In this document: one piece after another, positions 48,405 to 58,224 of the stretch
How the letters are laid out: every line of letters starts with the position of its first letter
How positions within the stretch are numbered: the first letter of the stretch is position 1
Origin: Dehalogenimonas etheniformans
GTDB lineage: Bacteria; Chloroflexota; Dehalococcoidia; Dehalococcoidales; Dehalococcoidaceae
Direction: 5' to 3'
Assembly (NCBI RefSeq): GCF_014672715.2
Contig: NZ_CP058566.2
Location: forward strand, 1,984,001-2,048,000
DNA length: 64,000 bases
Translations under genes and position numbers: made by a program
The notes under the pieces: generated by a model
Told to the model about the DNA's origin: nothing
Seen by the model: the letters and a program-made list of their open reading frames with translations, nothing else
The model's database searches: none

Positions 48405-48689
48405 TTAGCCTTTCTTGGCCTGGTCAGCCTGCCATTTCTTGAAAGCGGTTAGATCTTCTTCGCTCACCTTGGCGGGAGCGTCCATCTCAGCGACCTCAGC
48501 TTTGGGTTGTTCGGCAACGGTTTCGGTGGCTTCAGTGTTCTTGGCTTCTTCGCCTTCGCCAGCTACGCCCTGTTTGAAGGACTTCAGCCCTTCACCCAGT
48601 GACTTGCCGATCTGGGGCAATTTACCGACACCAAAAATCAAAATCACAACAACTAAAATCAGAATAATCTCGGGCGGTCCTAACCTCAT
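48405..48689 (-). CDS. tatA: TatA-type subunit 3
   Basis: 94 residues from ATG 48689 (GAGGAGGTTGAA upstream; the open frame extends to 48749 without support). [20 protein letters not shown] is the membrane helix, then [20 protein letters not shown] is the classic TatA hinge and amphipathic helix. The tail is acidic. As the first gene of the operon with the best TatA features, it likely forms the translocation pore. Confidence 0.93.
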   Translation of the reverse strand: MRLGPPEIILILVVVILIFGVGKLPQIGKSLGEGLKSFKQGVAGEGEEAKNTEATETVAEQPKAEVAEMDAPAKVSEEDLTAFKKWQADQAKKG

Positions 48690-48868
48690 TTCAACCTCCT
48701 CAGTTGAAGTAAACCTAATTTGCGAATTACGGTTAATGATACCGCTCATTCATTTATTTTGTCAATCGTCACTAGACATAATGTTAGAGAAATTAGCAAA
48801 CTCTTACAAGGACTGCTAAATGGCAATCCAAAAGCCCTTGTCACTCAACTTGTCCAACGCTATCATAA

Positions 48869-50230
48869 ATGCTAATGAGCATTAAAGACCGGACACCCGC
48901 CCTCACCCGCATTAGCAATAGCGATTTCCAATGGGGAAACCGCACCTTCATCATTGGCATACTTAACGTCACCCCCGATTCCTTTTCCGGGGATGGCGTG
49001 GGGGCAGATATCGACGCTGCCATTGCCAGGGCAAAGCAACTGGTTATGGAAGGCGCGGATATTATCGATGTCGGGGGCGAATCAACACGCCCCGGTGCCC
49101 CTGAAGTCACCTCGGGGGAAGAAATCACTCGGGTTGTCCCTGTCATCCGGAAGCTAGCCTCCGAGATCGAAGTCCCCATCAGTGTCGACACCTATAAATC
49201 AGAGGTAGCGGATGCCGCCGTCAGAGCGGGGGCTTCGATGATAAATTCGGTGTATGGTTTGAAACGCGACCCGAAGTTGGCTGAAGTCGCCTCCCGTTTG
49301 AATGTTCCGATCATCTTGACCTCATCCCAGCGGGATAACCCGGCTACAGATATCATCAAGGCCATTCTTGCTGACCTAGGTAGTGCTGTTTCAGAGGCTG
49401 AATCCGCCGGAATCAAACGAGAAAACATTATCGTAGACCCGGGATTCGGTTTCGGAAAAACGGTGGTGCAGAACCTTGAACTGCTCAAAAGGTTGGATGA
49501 ATTCAGGTGCTTGGGCAAACCCATTCTTCTCGGTACTTCCCGCAAATCAACCATCGGAAAAATCCTGGGAGACGTGCCCCTGGACCAGCGTCTTTTTGGA
49601 ACTGTGGCCACTACGGTCATCAGCATCATGAACGGCGCCGATATCGTCCGCGTTCATGACGTTAAAGAAAACGTCCAGGCCGCGAGGATGACCGATGCCG
49701 TAATCCGGTGTTCCTTGATGGGTGAAAATCAGTTTCACAAGGTTTATCTAAGCTTGGGTTCAAACTTGGGCGACAGGTTGTCGAACCTGGAATCAGCAGT
49801 AAAACTTCTCCGGGAAAGAATATCAATCGCGCGAATCTCGCCGGTCTACCAAACCGAACCCGTCGGGGTGACTGAACAGCCCAAATTCCTGAACATGGTG
49901 GTCGAAGTGTGCACTGTTCTAGCCCCGGGGGAATTACTACTTTTCTTGAAGGACATTGAGCAACAGTTAGGACGCGGCTCAGCCGGATCGGAAGCTCCGA
50001 GGCCGATAGACATCGACATCCTTTTTTACGATACCCTAGTAATGACCAATGAATCGCTGGTTATTCCCCACCCCCGGTTGTCCCAGAGGGCTTTTGTGCT
50101 TGTTCCATTGCATAACCTTGTGCCCGACCTCGTTCATCCGGTTTTGAAAAAGACTGTTCGCGAGATGCTGTCAGCCCTGAATAATCCTCTAGGAGTCGAA
50201 TTTTATCGTTGCAATCTACCCAATCTTTAA
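48869..50230 (+). CDS. folP: Dihydropteroate synthase - HPPK fusion
   Basis: A 453-residue bifunctional enzyme of folate synthesis. Residues 25-275 are DHPS, with GILNVTPDSFSGDG, GADIIDVGGESTRPGA, and VDPGFGFGKT and GTSRKSTIG. Residues 290-445 are HPPK (FolK) with YLSLGSNLGDRLSNL and PRPIDIDILFYD. It thus makes the pterin pyrophosphate and joins it to p-aminobenzoate. FolB is missing here; a PTPS-family gene follows and overlaps slightly in sequence context. The start could be ATG 48869 or 48875. Confidence 0.95.
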   Translation: MLMSIKDRTPALTRISNSDFQWGNRTFIIGILNVTPDSFSGDGVGADIDAAIARAKQLVMEGADIIDVGGESTRPGAPEVTSGEEITRVVPVIRKLASEIEVPISVDTYKSEVADAAVRAGASMINSVYGLKRDPKLAEVASRLNVPIILTSSQRDNPATDIIKAILADLGSAVSEAESAGIKRENIIVDPGFGFGKTVVQNLELLKRLDEFRCLGKPILLGTSRKSTIGKILGDVPLDQRLFGTVATTVISIMNGADIVRVHDVKENVQAARMTDAVIRCSLMGENQFHKVYLSLGSNLGDRLSNLESAVKLLRERISIARISPVYQTEPVGVTEQPKFLNMVVEVCTVLAPGELLLFLKDIEQQLGRGSAGSEAPRPIDIDILFYDTLVMTNESLVIPHPRLSQRAFVLVPLHNLVPDLVHPVLKKTVREMLSALNNPLGVEFYRCNLPNL

Positions 50231-50247
50231 TATGCAGAGGTCAAGCT

Positions 50248-50613
50248 ATGTACTACATAACCGTCGAAAACCATTTTGACGCCGCTCATTTTCTACGCGG
50301 TTACGTTGGAAAATGTGAAAACCTTCACGGTCACCGCTATAAAGTGGCGGTAAAGCTTTCATCAGCTACGCTCGATGAGGTTGGCTTGGCTTTTGACTTT
50401 AGAGACTTGAAGAACGTCTTGAAACCCATCCTCAATCGCTTGGATCACACCCTCCTGAACGATGTATCGCCTTTCGACAAAATAAATCCCTCGGCAGAAA
50501 ACATCGCGCGGAGCATTTTCAAGGAAGTCAAGGCGGGCATCGAGGGAGCAACCCTCGAATCAGTTACGGTATGGGAATCCCCCGAATCCTCAGCGGAGTA
50601 CCGCGAGGACTAA
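50248..50613 (+). CDS. queD: 6-pyruvoyl-tetrahydropterin synthase family protein
   Basis: About 121 residues from ATG 50248 (GCAGAGGTCAAGCT upstream; the open frame begins at 50209 inside folP). The zinc ligands are His in FDAAHFL and HGH in NLHGHRY, and the active-site Cys is in GKCENLHGH. Family members make 6-carboxy-tetrahydropterin for queuosine (QueD) or, in the PTPS-III group, replace dihydroneopterin aldolase (FolB) in folate synthesis. Its place right behind folP-folK, and a Glu beside the Cys, support the PTPS-III or dual role. It converges with the DUF35 gene, overlapping by 4 bp. Confidence 0.9.
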   Translation: MYYITVENHFDAAHFLRGYVGKCENLHGHRYKVAVKLSSATLDEVGLAFDFRDLKNVLKPILNRLDHTLLNDVSPFDKINPSAENIARSIFKEVKAGIEGATLESVTVWESPESSAEYRED

Positions 50614-51017
50614 TCTTCGATCCTGAACAAAGGGTAAGCTGCCTCGCCGGCTGAATATTTATCGCCCCCAAATACTCCGTGTCCGGTCGTTACCGACTTG
50701 CCGATGACACTGAGATCCAGCTTGTCGGGGCAGTTCGTGTCGATGCGTCCGATCAGGTACGGTCCTTCATCTAAAGCAACGAGCGCCATCGCATAGGGAA
50801 GCTCCTTTTCCCGCCCCTCCGCCGCTACAAACAAGGTGGTATAGCTGGCTATTTTTCCCTTGCCGGAAAGCTGAATAATCTCAAGTTCTGCATTGCCGCA
50901 CCGGGGGCAAACCGCCCGCGGCGGGCAAAGAATGTCTCCGCAGCCACACCTCAGACCAAGCAGGCGCCCTTCCCGTAAGGCGATGTCGTATTCTTTGAAA
51001 GAGAGCTTTATCGCCAT
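50610..51017 (-). CDS. DUF35 OB-fold/zinc-ribbon protein
   Basis: A 135-residue partner protein of thiolase-type enzymes. The zinc ribbon has CGCG and CPRCG pairs (GLRCGCGDILCPPRAVCPRC) and an OB-fold follows (GKIASYTTLFVAAEGREKEL). Members of this family form complexes with thiolase or HMG-CoA synthase and channel acyl-CoA. It overlaps the thiolase stop codon in TGATG, so the two are translationally coupled. Confidence 0.88.
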   Translation of the reverse strand: MAIKLSFKEYDIALREGRLLGLRCGCGDILCPPRAVCPRCGNAELEIIQLSGKGKIASYTTLFVAAEGREKELPYAMALVALDEGPYLIGRIDTNCPDKLDLSVIGKSVTTGHGVFGGDKYSAGEAAYPLFRIED

Positions 51018-52195
51018 CACCAGCCTCGCTCGAAGACCATGCTGACCATGGTGCCGCCATCGCCGCCCAGGGTGTCGGTCAAGCCGATTCGGGCATCCGG
51101 CACCTGGCGTTCCGGTTCTACCTCTCCGCGCAACTGCCGCACGATCTCAAAGACCTGCGCTGCGCCGGTGGCCCCGATGGGATGCCCCTTGCTCTTCAGG
51201 CCGCCGGATGGATTGATCGCCACTTTGCCGCCGATGTCCGCTTCACCCTTCATCCACGCCTCCCCGGCTTTTCCGTAATCGAAGAATCCCAGGCCCTCAG
51301 CGGCGATGAGACTGGCGATAGAGAAACAATCGTGTAGTTCACACACATCTATATCTGCCGGGGTGACCCCAGCCATGGCATAAGCCTGCTTCGAGGCTAG
51401 TTCTCGAGCCCTTAACCTGGGCAAATACTCGCCCTGCGATGCCAGCGGTCCTGATGAAGCCTGTCCCGCCCCGGCGATGAACACCGGCTTCGGCGACAGC
51501 ACCCTTGCCTTGTCCTCAGCGGCGATGATCAAAGCCGCTGCCCCGTCGGAGAACGGGCAGCAGTCGTGGAGCTGGATAGGAGTGGCGACAGTGAAACTCT
51601 TGAGCACGTCGGGAATAGTGACTGATTTTCGGAGGTGGGCTTTGGGGTTGAACATACCGTGTTTATAGGATTGGACCGACACTTGGGCCATCTGCTCTTT
51701 CAGCTTTTCGATCGGCAGACCATACATGGCAGCATACCTATGTGCCAGCAGTGCAAACACACCCGGGAAAGTCATTCCGGCCGGGAATTCATATCTAGAA
51801 TCGGAGAACATGGCGAAAGTGCGGGTGGCAAGGGGTGTGCCCAACGAAGCGGCACGTTCGACGCCGCCGGCAATCACAATGTCATAAATCCCCGAAGCGA
51901 CGAGCAAGAAAGCGTCGCGCACCGCCATCGACGCGGAGGCGCAAGCGCCGTCGTAACGGTTGGCCGGCACGTTCCAGGTGCCGATGTAATCGGCGATAAA
52001 CGCTGGAGTCATACCTTGGCCTTCGGCGAAATCCCCGAGCGCGTTTCCGACAAAAAGCGCTTGGACGTCCCGTGGCTGCAAATGGGCATCAGCCAGGGCG
52101 TCGAAGGCCGCTTCCGCGAATAGTTCTGAAAGGCTTTTATCTTGGGCACCCGAAAATTTCGTCTGCCCGATCCCGATTACCGCAACTTTACGCAT
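51017..52195 (-). CDS. SCP2-type thiolase / acetyl-CoA C-acetyltransferase
   Basis: A 392-residue thiolase of the archaeal/SCP2 type. The nucleophilic Cys is in RYDGACASASMAVRDAFLLV (about residue 85), and GGLKSKGHPIGATGAAQVFE holds the His motif. It forms a pair with the DUF35 protein, as in the mevalonate gene sets of archaea, but no HMG-CoA synthase gene is beside them. The substrate is therefore open: acetoacetyl-CoA for isoprenoids, or fatty acid breakdown. Confidence 0.9.
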   Translation of the reverse strand: MRKVAVIGIGQTKFSGAQDKSLSELFAEAAFDALADAHLQPRDVQALFVGNALGDFAEGQGMTPAFIADYIGTWNVPANRYDGACASASMAVRDAFLLVASGIYDIVIAGGVERAASLGTPLATRTFAMFSDSRYEFPAGMTFPGVFALLAHRYAAMYGLPIEKLKEQMAQVSVQSYKHGMFNPKAHLRKSVTIPDVLKSFTVATPIQLHDCCPFSDGAAALIIAAEDKARVLSPKPVFIAGAGQASSGPLASQGEYLPRLRARELASKQAYAMAGVTPADIDVCELHDCFSIASLIAAEGLGFFDYGKAGEAWMKGEADIGGKVAINPSGGLKSKGHPIGATGAAQVFEIVRQLRGEVEPERQVPDARIGLTDTLGGDGGTMVSMVFERGW

Positions 52196-52225
52196 ACAAC
52201 TCCGCGGTTAACTCTTTTGGATTTC

Positions 52226-52912
52226 CTAACTGAACGCCTTACCTGAATTTTCGGACCGTGAAAGCCACAACCTTCGGTCACGTATATCCCGATCGAACAC
52301 CAGCCGGTTAATCAGGAGTTCTCCGGTCGAAAGATCGGTTGCGAGGTCGCTCCGGCCGCCGGCCAGCAGCCTCCTGGCGTAGGCGACAGCGGTGATCGCA
52401 ACCATACCTGCAGTCACCGTAGTCTTATGGTCGATGCCGAAGAATTCCGCGAAATAATAGGCCAGGATCGGCAGGAGCAGCAGGCCGATGAAGACACCTA
52501 GCGATAACTGTTTAAAGGGAGCCAACGAGAACGCAATCAGCAGAACAGTGAGCCCCAAGAGTGGCGAGAATGCCAGGATAACGCCAAGGCTGGTCAGGAT
52601 GCCCCGGCCGCCGCGGAAATTCAAATAGATCGGCCAGTTGTGCCCGGCAATTCCGGCGATGCCGACCACAAATTGCAGCCCGGTGTCCAACCCGGCCCAC
52701 CGCGCCGCCAGCACAGCCAAAATGCCTTTTCCCAGGTCAAAAACGGCTACAGGTAACGCCCAGCGTTTTGAAGTCGCTGCCAGAACGTTAGAGGACCCTA
52801 CGTTCCCGGAACCATATTTTCTGAGGTCTATGCCGCGAGTCCATTTGGCAACCAGGTAAGCCACCGGAATGCTACAGATCAGATATGCGGCTACGGCCAG
52901 GATTAAAACCAT
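52226..52912 (-). CDS. plsY: Glycerol-3-phosphate acyltransferase PlsY
   Basis: A 228-residue membrane acyltransferase with about five helices. The family motifs are DLRKYGSGNVGSSNVLAATS, GHNWPIYLNFRGGRGILTSL and, further on, a pair of helices ending near RRLLAG. It acylates glycerol-3-phosphate with acyl-phosphate in phospholipid synthesis. A hydrophilic tail of about 40 residues is longer than in typical PlsY (about 200 residues). Confidence 0.93.
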   Translation of the reverse strand: MVLILAVAAYLICSIPVAYLVAKWTRGIDLRKYGSGNVGSSNVLAATSKRWALPVAVFDLGKGILAVLAARWAGLDTGLQFVVGIAGIAGHNWPIYLNFRGGRGILTSLGVILAFSPLLGLTVLLIAFSLAPFKQLSLGVFIGLLLLPILAYYFAEFFGIDHKTTVTAGMVAITAVAYARRLLAGGRSDLATDLSTGELLINRLVFDRDIRDRRLWLSRSENSGKAFS

Positions 52913-52949
52913 AATTTCTCCGAAATCCTAAATTCAGGCAGAAGGAACC

Positions 52950-53798
52950 CTAAATCTCTCCGTGCCTGGGATTTTCTCGTCGTTGAAGTAGTCCCTCGAC
53001 GGCGGACATCGGCACCGGTTGACCCCCGATCATTGTCTCTGTCGAAGGGTCGAGCCCATGGTAGTCGGTGCCCCCTGTCGCAACCAGTCCCAGCCTCTCT
53101 GCCAACCGCTTCAATCTTTCGATCTCCCAATCCTTGAAGCTGGCATAATGGACCTCGATGCCGGCCAATCCGGCCGGGATGAGTTCTTCGATAAGCTTTT
53201 CATATCCGGGCAGGGTCAGCGGGTGGGCCATAACCGGCACGCCTCCAACTGATTTTATGAGCGCCACAGCTTCGGCAGGGGCCATCTTGATGCGTTCGAC
53301 ATAGCCCGGGCCGCCGCGGCTGATATATTTATCAAAGGCTTCGCCGAGGTAATTGATATATCCTTTTTCCAGCATCGCTTGAGCGATGTGCGGCCGGCCG
53401 ATCACGGCGTCCCCGGCAATTTCTTTGACACGCTCCCATTCGAGGGGCACCCCAAGCTCTCGCAGACGTTCGACGATAGCCAGACCCCGGTCCTCGCGGG
53501 AAATTCGCATGATCTTGAGCCGGCGGATCAACTCCGGGTCCTGCCAGTCGATGAAGTAACCCAGGATGTGGACGTCGCCGGAGGCAACGTCGGTGGACAT
53601 CTCCACGCCGGGGATGACGGTCATGTTAGGGAAATTCTTAGCCTCGGTCAGAGCCTCGGCGATGCCGTCCACCGAGTCGTGGTCGGTAAGCGCCATATAC
53701 TTGAGTTTGAGGTAGCCTGCCTTGCGCACAACTTCGGAGGGTGAGAATACGCCATCGGAGGCGGTCGAGTGCAGGTGCAGGTCGACGCGGCTGACCAT
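52950..53798 (-). CDS. PHP-domain phosphoesterase
   Basis: A 282-residue protein of the polymerase and histidinol phosphatase (PHP) family. The metal-binding motif VDLHLHSTASDGVFSPSEVV comes first, then the second motif ALTDHDSVDGIAEAL, a PGVEMSTDV segment, and late GTDYHG. Close relatives hydrolyse 3'-phosphoadenosine 5'-phosphate or trim RNA 5' ends (RNase AM). The gene overlaps the ymdB stop by one base and lies in the same run with plsY. Confidence 0.9.
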   Translation of the reverse strand: MVSRVDLHLHSTASDGVFSPSEVVRKAGYLKLKYMALTDHDSVDGIAEALTEAKNFPNMTVIPGVEMSTDVASGDVHILGYFIDWQDPELIRRLKIMRISREDRGLAIVERLRELGVPLEWERVKEIAGDAVIGRPHIAQAMLEKGYINYLGEAFDKYISRGGPGYVERIKMAPAEAVALIKSVGGVPVMAHPLTLPGYEKLIEELIPAGLAGIEVHYASFKDWEIERLKRLAERLGLVATGGTDYHGLDPSTETMIGGQPVPMSAVEGLLQRRENPRHGEI

Positions 53799-54568
53799 CA
53801 GATAGCCGCCTCCCGGTCGACTCGTTCTATGGCGATTGCTTTACCCTCTGAATTTGTTGTTATCAGCACCGAGTTAAAGGTAATTCGCGAGCCTTTGGCT
53901 ACCGATAAGCGTTCGTGCATACCGGTGAGAAATCGCTTGAGTACATCGTCTTTATCATCGCCGATGATAGAGTGCCACGGACCCACCATCCCGATGTCCG
54001 AGACGCACGCGGTCCCGCCGGGCAGTATCCTTGCGTCTACAGTGCCAACATGGGTGTGAGTACCGACCACCGCCGAGACCCTGCCGTCAAGATACCAGCC
54101 TATCCCCTGTTTTTCGGAGGTTGCTTCGGCATGGAAATCGACGATGGTGTTACTCGGTTTCTTTTCTAAACTGTCCAGCAGAGCGTCCATAGCGCGGAAG
54201 GGATCATCGATTGTATTCATGAAGGTGCGCCCCATTAGGCTGACCACCAGGACCCCTTTGACGACAACGAACCCCTTGCCCGGGACGCCCGGCGGATAGT
54301 TCAGCGGCCGCAGCACCGGGGATGGTCCTTCGAGCATCGGGATGATCTCGGATTGCGCGAAGATGTGGTTGCCGGAGGTAATGACGTCGACGCCGTAGGA
54401 GAAAAGTTCGTCGGAGGTTTCGGGGGTCAAGCCTTTGCCGCCGGCGGCGTTTTCACCGTTGGCAATGACAAAATCGATGCCCAAACCCAACTTCAGCGCC
54501 GGCAGAATTTCCTTGACCGCCCGCCGCCCCGGTTTGCCGATGACGTCGCCGATGGCAAGTATTTTCAT
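53798..54568 (-). CDS. ymdB: YmdB-family metallophosphoesterase
   Basis: A 256-residue 2',3'-cyclic nucleotide phosphodiesterase of the TIGR00282 type. It has AIGDVIGKPGRRAVKE at the start, ANGENAAGGKGLTPE, the TSGNHIFAQ motif, and GTHTHVGTVDARILPGGTAC with the metal-binding His. In Firmicutes ymdB follows rny, as it does here. The rny gene ends 167 bp upstream, with a terminator between. Confidence 0.92.
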   Translation of the reverse strand: MKILAIGDVIGKPGRRAVKEILPALKLGLGIDFVIANGENAAGGKGLTPETSDELFSYGVDVITSGNHIFAQSEIIPMLEGPSPVLRPLNYPPGVPGKGFVVVKGVLVVSLMGRTFMNTIDDPFRAMDALLDSLEKKPSNTIVDFHAEATSEKQGIGWYLDGRVSAVVGTHTHVGTVDARILPGGTACVSDIGMVGPWHSIIGDDKDDVLKRFLTGMHERLSVAKGSRITFNSVLITTNSEGKAIAIERVDREAAI

Positions 54569-54654
54569 GAATCCCCAATTCTAGATTAAGGGTAGCGTAC
54601 AACGCCCTATTATGCCACTCATTGGGCAGTCGTTCAATAACTTACGAAACCGCG

Positions 54655-54684
54655 AGAGAAAAGGAGGGGCTTTCGCCCCTCCTC
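54655..54684 (-). terminator. Intrinsic terminator after rny
   Basis: AGGAGGGGC-4-GCCCCTCCT (54662-54683) is followed on the minus strand by TTTTCTCTC. It lies between rny (stop 54735) and the ymdB start (54568), so rny is transcribed apart from ymdB or reads through in part. Confidence 0.88.
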
Positions 54685-54689
54685 GATAG

Positions 54690-54735
54690 TCACCGAATTT
54701 GATTGGGATTTCGATATTCGTGTTTCGGATTTATT
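54690..54735. repeat. GATTT-type intergenic repeat copy
   Basis: TTGATTGGGATTTCGATATT and TTTCGGATTT words match the dispersed family at 23918, 33925 and 40508. It overlaps the end of rny. Confidence 0.5.
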
Positions 54736-56273
54736 TACCTTGCGTAATCGGTGGCGCGCGTTTCCCGAAGAACCGTTACCTTGATCTGGCCGGGATAATC
54801 CAGCCCCTCTTCGATCTTCTTGACGATATCGCGGGCCAGTCTCATCGAACCTAGATCGTCGATCTCTTCGGGCTTAACCAGGATGCGGATCTCGCGGCCG
54901 GCCTGGATGGCATAAGACCGATCCACGCCTTTGAAGCTGTTGGCGATCTCCTCCAGGGCTTTAAGGCGCTTGATGTAATTCTCGAGCGATTCGCGCCTGG
55001 CGCCGGGACGGGCGCTTGAAATGGCGTCGGCGGCAGAAACCAGGAAACCCCAGATGGAGGTCTCGGTCTGGTCGAAATGATGTTCAGCGACGCCCCGCAC
55101 CACGTCCGGGTTCTTGTCCCACTGCTTGACCAGGTCGGCGCCGATGGCAGCGTGGGTGCCCTCGATATCGCGGTCGACAGCCTTGCCGATGTCATGCAGG
55201 AAGCCGGCCCGCTTGGCGACGTTGACATTGATGCCCAGGTCGGCGGCCATCATACCCGCCAGTTGCGCCACTTCGACCGAATGCTGCAACACGTTCTGGC
55301 CGTAGCTGGTGCGGTATTTGAGGCGGCCCATGATTTTGATCAGTTCGGGCCGCAGTCCGTGGACGCCGGCGGAATAGGCAGCCTGCTCGCCGGCAGCCTG
55401 CATCGCGGCTTCGACCTCTTCCTTAGCCTTAGCCACCACCTCTTCGATGCGGGCGGGGTGAATGCGGCCGTCGATGACCAGTTTGGATAATACCTGGCGG
55501 GCGATCTCTCGCCTGACGGGGTCGAAGCTGGAGATAGTCACCGCCTCCGGAGTATCGTCGATGATGAGGTCGACGCCTGTGGCCTGTTCCAGGGCGCGGA
55601 TGTTGCGGCCTTCGCGGCCGATCAAGCGCCCTTTCATCTCGTCGGACGGGATCGGCACGACAGATACCGTCGTTTCAGTCACGATGTCCGATGCGGTGCG
55701 CTGGATGGCATGGATAATAATGTTACGCGCCTTCTCGTCGGCCTCTTCCTTGATGCGCTGTTCCCACTGTCGTATCCGCCGCGAGGACTCAACCTGCATC
55801 TCGGCTTCGACCATCTCCAGGAGGTGGTCTTTGGCTTCCTGGGTGGTCAAACCGGCGACTTCTTCTAATTTGCGCTGCTCCTGGCCGCGAAGCTCTTCCA
55901 CTCTGGCCAATTCTTCGTCAATGGATTTTTCGCGGGCCATCAGGGCGTGCTCGCGCTGGTCAAGGGTTTCCAGCTTATGCTCCAGCGTCTCGACCTTCTG
56001 GGTCACCCGTGTTTCCTGTTTAGCCAATTCGGTACGGCGTTCGCGCAGTTCATTTTCATTGGCGAAACGCATTTTTTCGGCTTCGTCGCGGGCGCTCTGG
56101 GCAATTGTTTTAGCCTCGGCGTTGGCCTCGGCAATGGTGTGGGCGGCTTTGCGCTGCGCCACCCTGAGTTTGCGGCTGTAAATCAACTGTTTTGAAATAG
56201 AAATGAAGAAACCCCCAGCCACGCACCCGATTATGAAGGCGGCTAACACTGTTAAAGGATTCGTAAAGTCCAT
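54735..56273 (-). CDS. rny: Ribonuclease Y
   Basis: A 512-residue membrane-bound endoribonuclease. An N-terminal helix ([20 protein letters not shown]) is followed by a long charged coiled coil (about 30-190), a KH domain ([20 protein letters not shown]), and an HD domain with [12 protein letters not shown] and HHFDQ. It starts mRNA turnover. The C-terminus ends normally with [14 protein letters not shown]. It lies 82 bp downstream of recX on the same strand. Confidence 0.96.
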   Translation of the reverse strand: MDFTNPLTVLAAFIIGCVAGGFFISISKQLIYSRKLRVAQRKAAHTIAEANAEAKTIAQSARDEAEKMRFANENELRERRTELAKQETRVTQKVETLEHKLETLDQREHALMAREKSIDEELARVEELRGQEQRKLEEVAGLTTQEAKDHLLEMVEAEMQVESSRRIRQWEQRIKEEADEKARNIIIHAIQRTASDIVTETTVSVVPIPSDEMKGRLIGREGRNIRALEQATGVDLIIDDTPEAVTISSFDPVRREIARQVLSKLVIDGRIHPARIEEVVAKAKEEVEAAMQAAGEQAAYSAGVHGLRPELIKIMGRLKYRTSYGQNVLQHSVEVAQLAGMMAADLGINVNVAKRAGFLHDIGKAVDRDIEGTHAAIGADLVKQWDKNPDVVRGVAEHHFDQTETSIWGFLVSAADAISSARPGARRESLENYIKRLKALEEIANSFKGVDRSYAIQAGREIRILVKPEEIDDLGSMRLARDIVKKIEEGLDYPGQIKVTVLRETRATDYAR

Positions 56274-56355
56274 ATTTTTAACCCCCGATTATTTTAAGTT
56301 TGTTGCCGTTTTGCCTGGGGGATAACGGCCTATCCTTGTTCTCTGTTCAAAAACT

Positions 56356-56940
56356 TTATTTGCCGTGATCAACCCCATCCGCATTGAGTCGAACGAGCGT
56401 CCGCTCGATGGTATTCCAATTGAAACCTCTGCGCCTCAAGAAGTCTGTCACCTTGTGCCGCGCTTCTTCCGCCGGCAATGTTTGAAACCGCTTGAGCCGC
56501 GGCAGAGCCGCCTGGTAGGCTGCCTCTCCGTCATCGATCGTTGAAACAGCATCGTTGGCGGTGGCGGCGTCGATGCCCTTGGTTTTAAGTTCCCGTTTGA
56601 TGATGTAGGCCGACCTCGGGCTACCGGCAGCCCGGTTTTCGCTCCAGGATCTGGCGAAAGCGGCGTCGTCAATGAGGCCGGATGATTTCAACCGTTCGAC
56701 CGTCGACTCGATCTCAGTCTCGCCATAACCCTTGCGGGCCAGCCGCTGCCGCATCTCGGATTCAGTGCGCGCCCGGTAACCCAGCAGTTTCAAAGCTGCC
56801 TGGTAGCAGGCATCGGCCAGTTCTTTAGGCGACCGTTCGAGGTCTTCGTTATCGATAAGCCTGGCCTTAACCATTTTCCCGGGTTGTCTCGCCAGAGGCA
56901 ACTTTTCCCCCAAAAACAGTATCGGGCGGAGGGATGCCAT
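56356..56940 (-). CDS. recX: Recombination regulator RecX
   Basis: About 194 residues from ATG 56940; an open frame reaches further upstream into recA (57147) but that part is a shadow. Three-helix repeats of the RecX type are visible: LLGYRARTESEMRQRLARKG, SSGLIDDAAFARSWSENRAA and RKVTDFLRRRGFNW. RecX controls RecA filament growth. It follows recA by 55 bp, the usual arrangement. The first 20 or so residues (MASLRPILFLGEKLPLARQP) look atypical, so the start may instead be ATG 56874. Confidence 0.9.
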   Translation of the reverse strand: MASLRPILFLGEKLPLARQPGKMVKARLIDNEDLERSPKELADACYQAALKLLGYRARTESEMRQRLARKGYGETEIESTVERLKSSGLIDDAAFARSWSENRAAGSPRSAYIIKRELKTKGIDAATANDAVSTIDDGEAAYQAALPRLKRFQTLPAEEARHKVTDFLRRRGFNWNTIERTLVRLNADGVDHGK

Positions 56941-56995
56941 GCCTCGCGCCCGACACCAAAGGGTTTTACCTAAACTAAGAGCCTTATTTTGGAGG

Positions 56996-58018
56996 CTATT
57001 CGGTCTCGATAAAGCTTGCGTTGGTGGCCGCCGTGGCACGGATATCCTTTTCGACGGCATCCGCCGTCTCCGGGTGCTGGACGAGGAAATTCCTCGCCGA
57101 CTCCCGTCCCTGCCCCAGGCGAACATCACCATAAGAGAAGAAAGCACCGGACTTCTTGATCACGTTTGATTCGACGCCGAGGTCGATCAGGTTGCCCTCT
57201 CGGGAGATGCCCGAATCGAACAAGATGTCGAATTCGGCGCTCCTGAACGGAGGCGCCACCTTGTTTTTGACCACCCTCACCTTGACGTGGGTGCCGATGG
57301 CGGAGTTGCCGGATTTCAGCGTCTCTACCCGCCGCACGTCCAGCCGGACCGAGGCATAGAATTTAAGCGCCCGGCCACCGGGGGTGATCTCCGGGTTGCC
57401 GAAGACGATGCCCACTTTTTCGCGAAGCTGGTTGATGAAGATGACGGCGGTGCCGGTCGAACCGATGGCCGCGGTCAGTTTCCTTAAGGCCTGGCTCATC
57501 AGCCGTGCCTGCAGGCCGACGTGGGAGTCACCCATATCGCCTTCAAGCTCGGCCTTGGGCACCAGTGCGGCCACCGAGTCGATGACCACCAGGTCGGCGC
57601 CGCCGGACCTTACCAGTTTTTCGCAGATATCGAGGGCCTCTTCTCCGGTGTCAGGCTGGGCGATGTAAAGCTCATCGAGGTTGATGCCGCAGGTCTTGGC
57701 GTATTTCGGGTCGAAGGCGTGCTCTACGTCTATGTAGAAAGCCTTCCCGCCCTGCTTCTGACACTGGGCGATGATGTGCTGCGCCAGCGTGGTCTTGCCT
57801 GAACCTTCCGGACCGAAGATCTCGGTCACCCGGCCGCGGGGGATGCCCCCGACGCCCAGGGCCAGGTCCAGTGAGATGGAGCCTGTCGGGATGACGTCCA
57901 CCGCGACGGTGGAGGCCGCGTCCGACAGCTTCATGATGGCGCCCTTGCCGAATTGCTTCTCGATCAGCCCGACGGCTGCTTCCAGTGCTCTTTGCTTCTC
58001 TAAGTCAATATTCGCCAT
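56996..58018 (-). CDS. recA: Recombinase RecA
   Basis: A 340-residue recombinase with Walker [34 protein letters not shown], the L2 region [20 protein letters not shown], and [16 protein letters not shown]. It drives homologous recombination and the SOS response. It is a full-length, standard RecA and a good marker for placing the organism. recX follows. Confidence 0.98.
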   Translation of the reverse strand: MANIDLEKQRALEAAVGLIEKQFGKGAIMKLSDAASTVAVDVIPTGSISLDLALGVGGIPRGRVTEIFGPEGSGKTTLAQHIIAQCQKQGGKAFYIDVEHAFDPKYAKTCGINLDELYIAQPDTGEEALDICEKLVRSGGADLVVIDSVAALVPKAELEGDMGDSHVGLQARLMSQALRKLTAAIGSTGTAVIFINQLREKVGIVFGNPEITPGGRALKFYASVRLDVRRVETLKSGNSAIGTHVKVRVVKNKVAPPFRSAEFDILFDSGISREGNLIDLGVESNVIKKSGAFFSYGDVRLGQGRESARNFLVQHPETADAVEKDIRATAATNASFIETE

Positions 58019-58224
58019 GTTCTTCCTTCCATCATACCATAGGCTTCAAATGCTTGTCATAACGAGGTTATGAGTCGTCGATTACCGCGTTCCCGATCCA
58101 GGATAACGGTATTTGTTTGCCTCATTTTTACCGATATCGACGGAAACAACTCCTATTTTCATATTGAAAAAGAGCCAGAAAGCGACGGCGCCGGTTTGAA
58201 ACAATTCCTTGATGTCACAAAACC

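Noticed and set aside
55462-56181. A 239-codon plus-strand ORF over rny
   Set aside because: It is the antisense shadow of a GC-rich gene with coiled-coil codons. It has no start signal.
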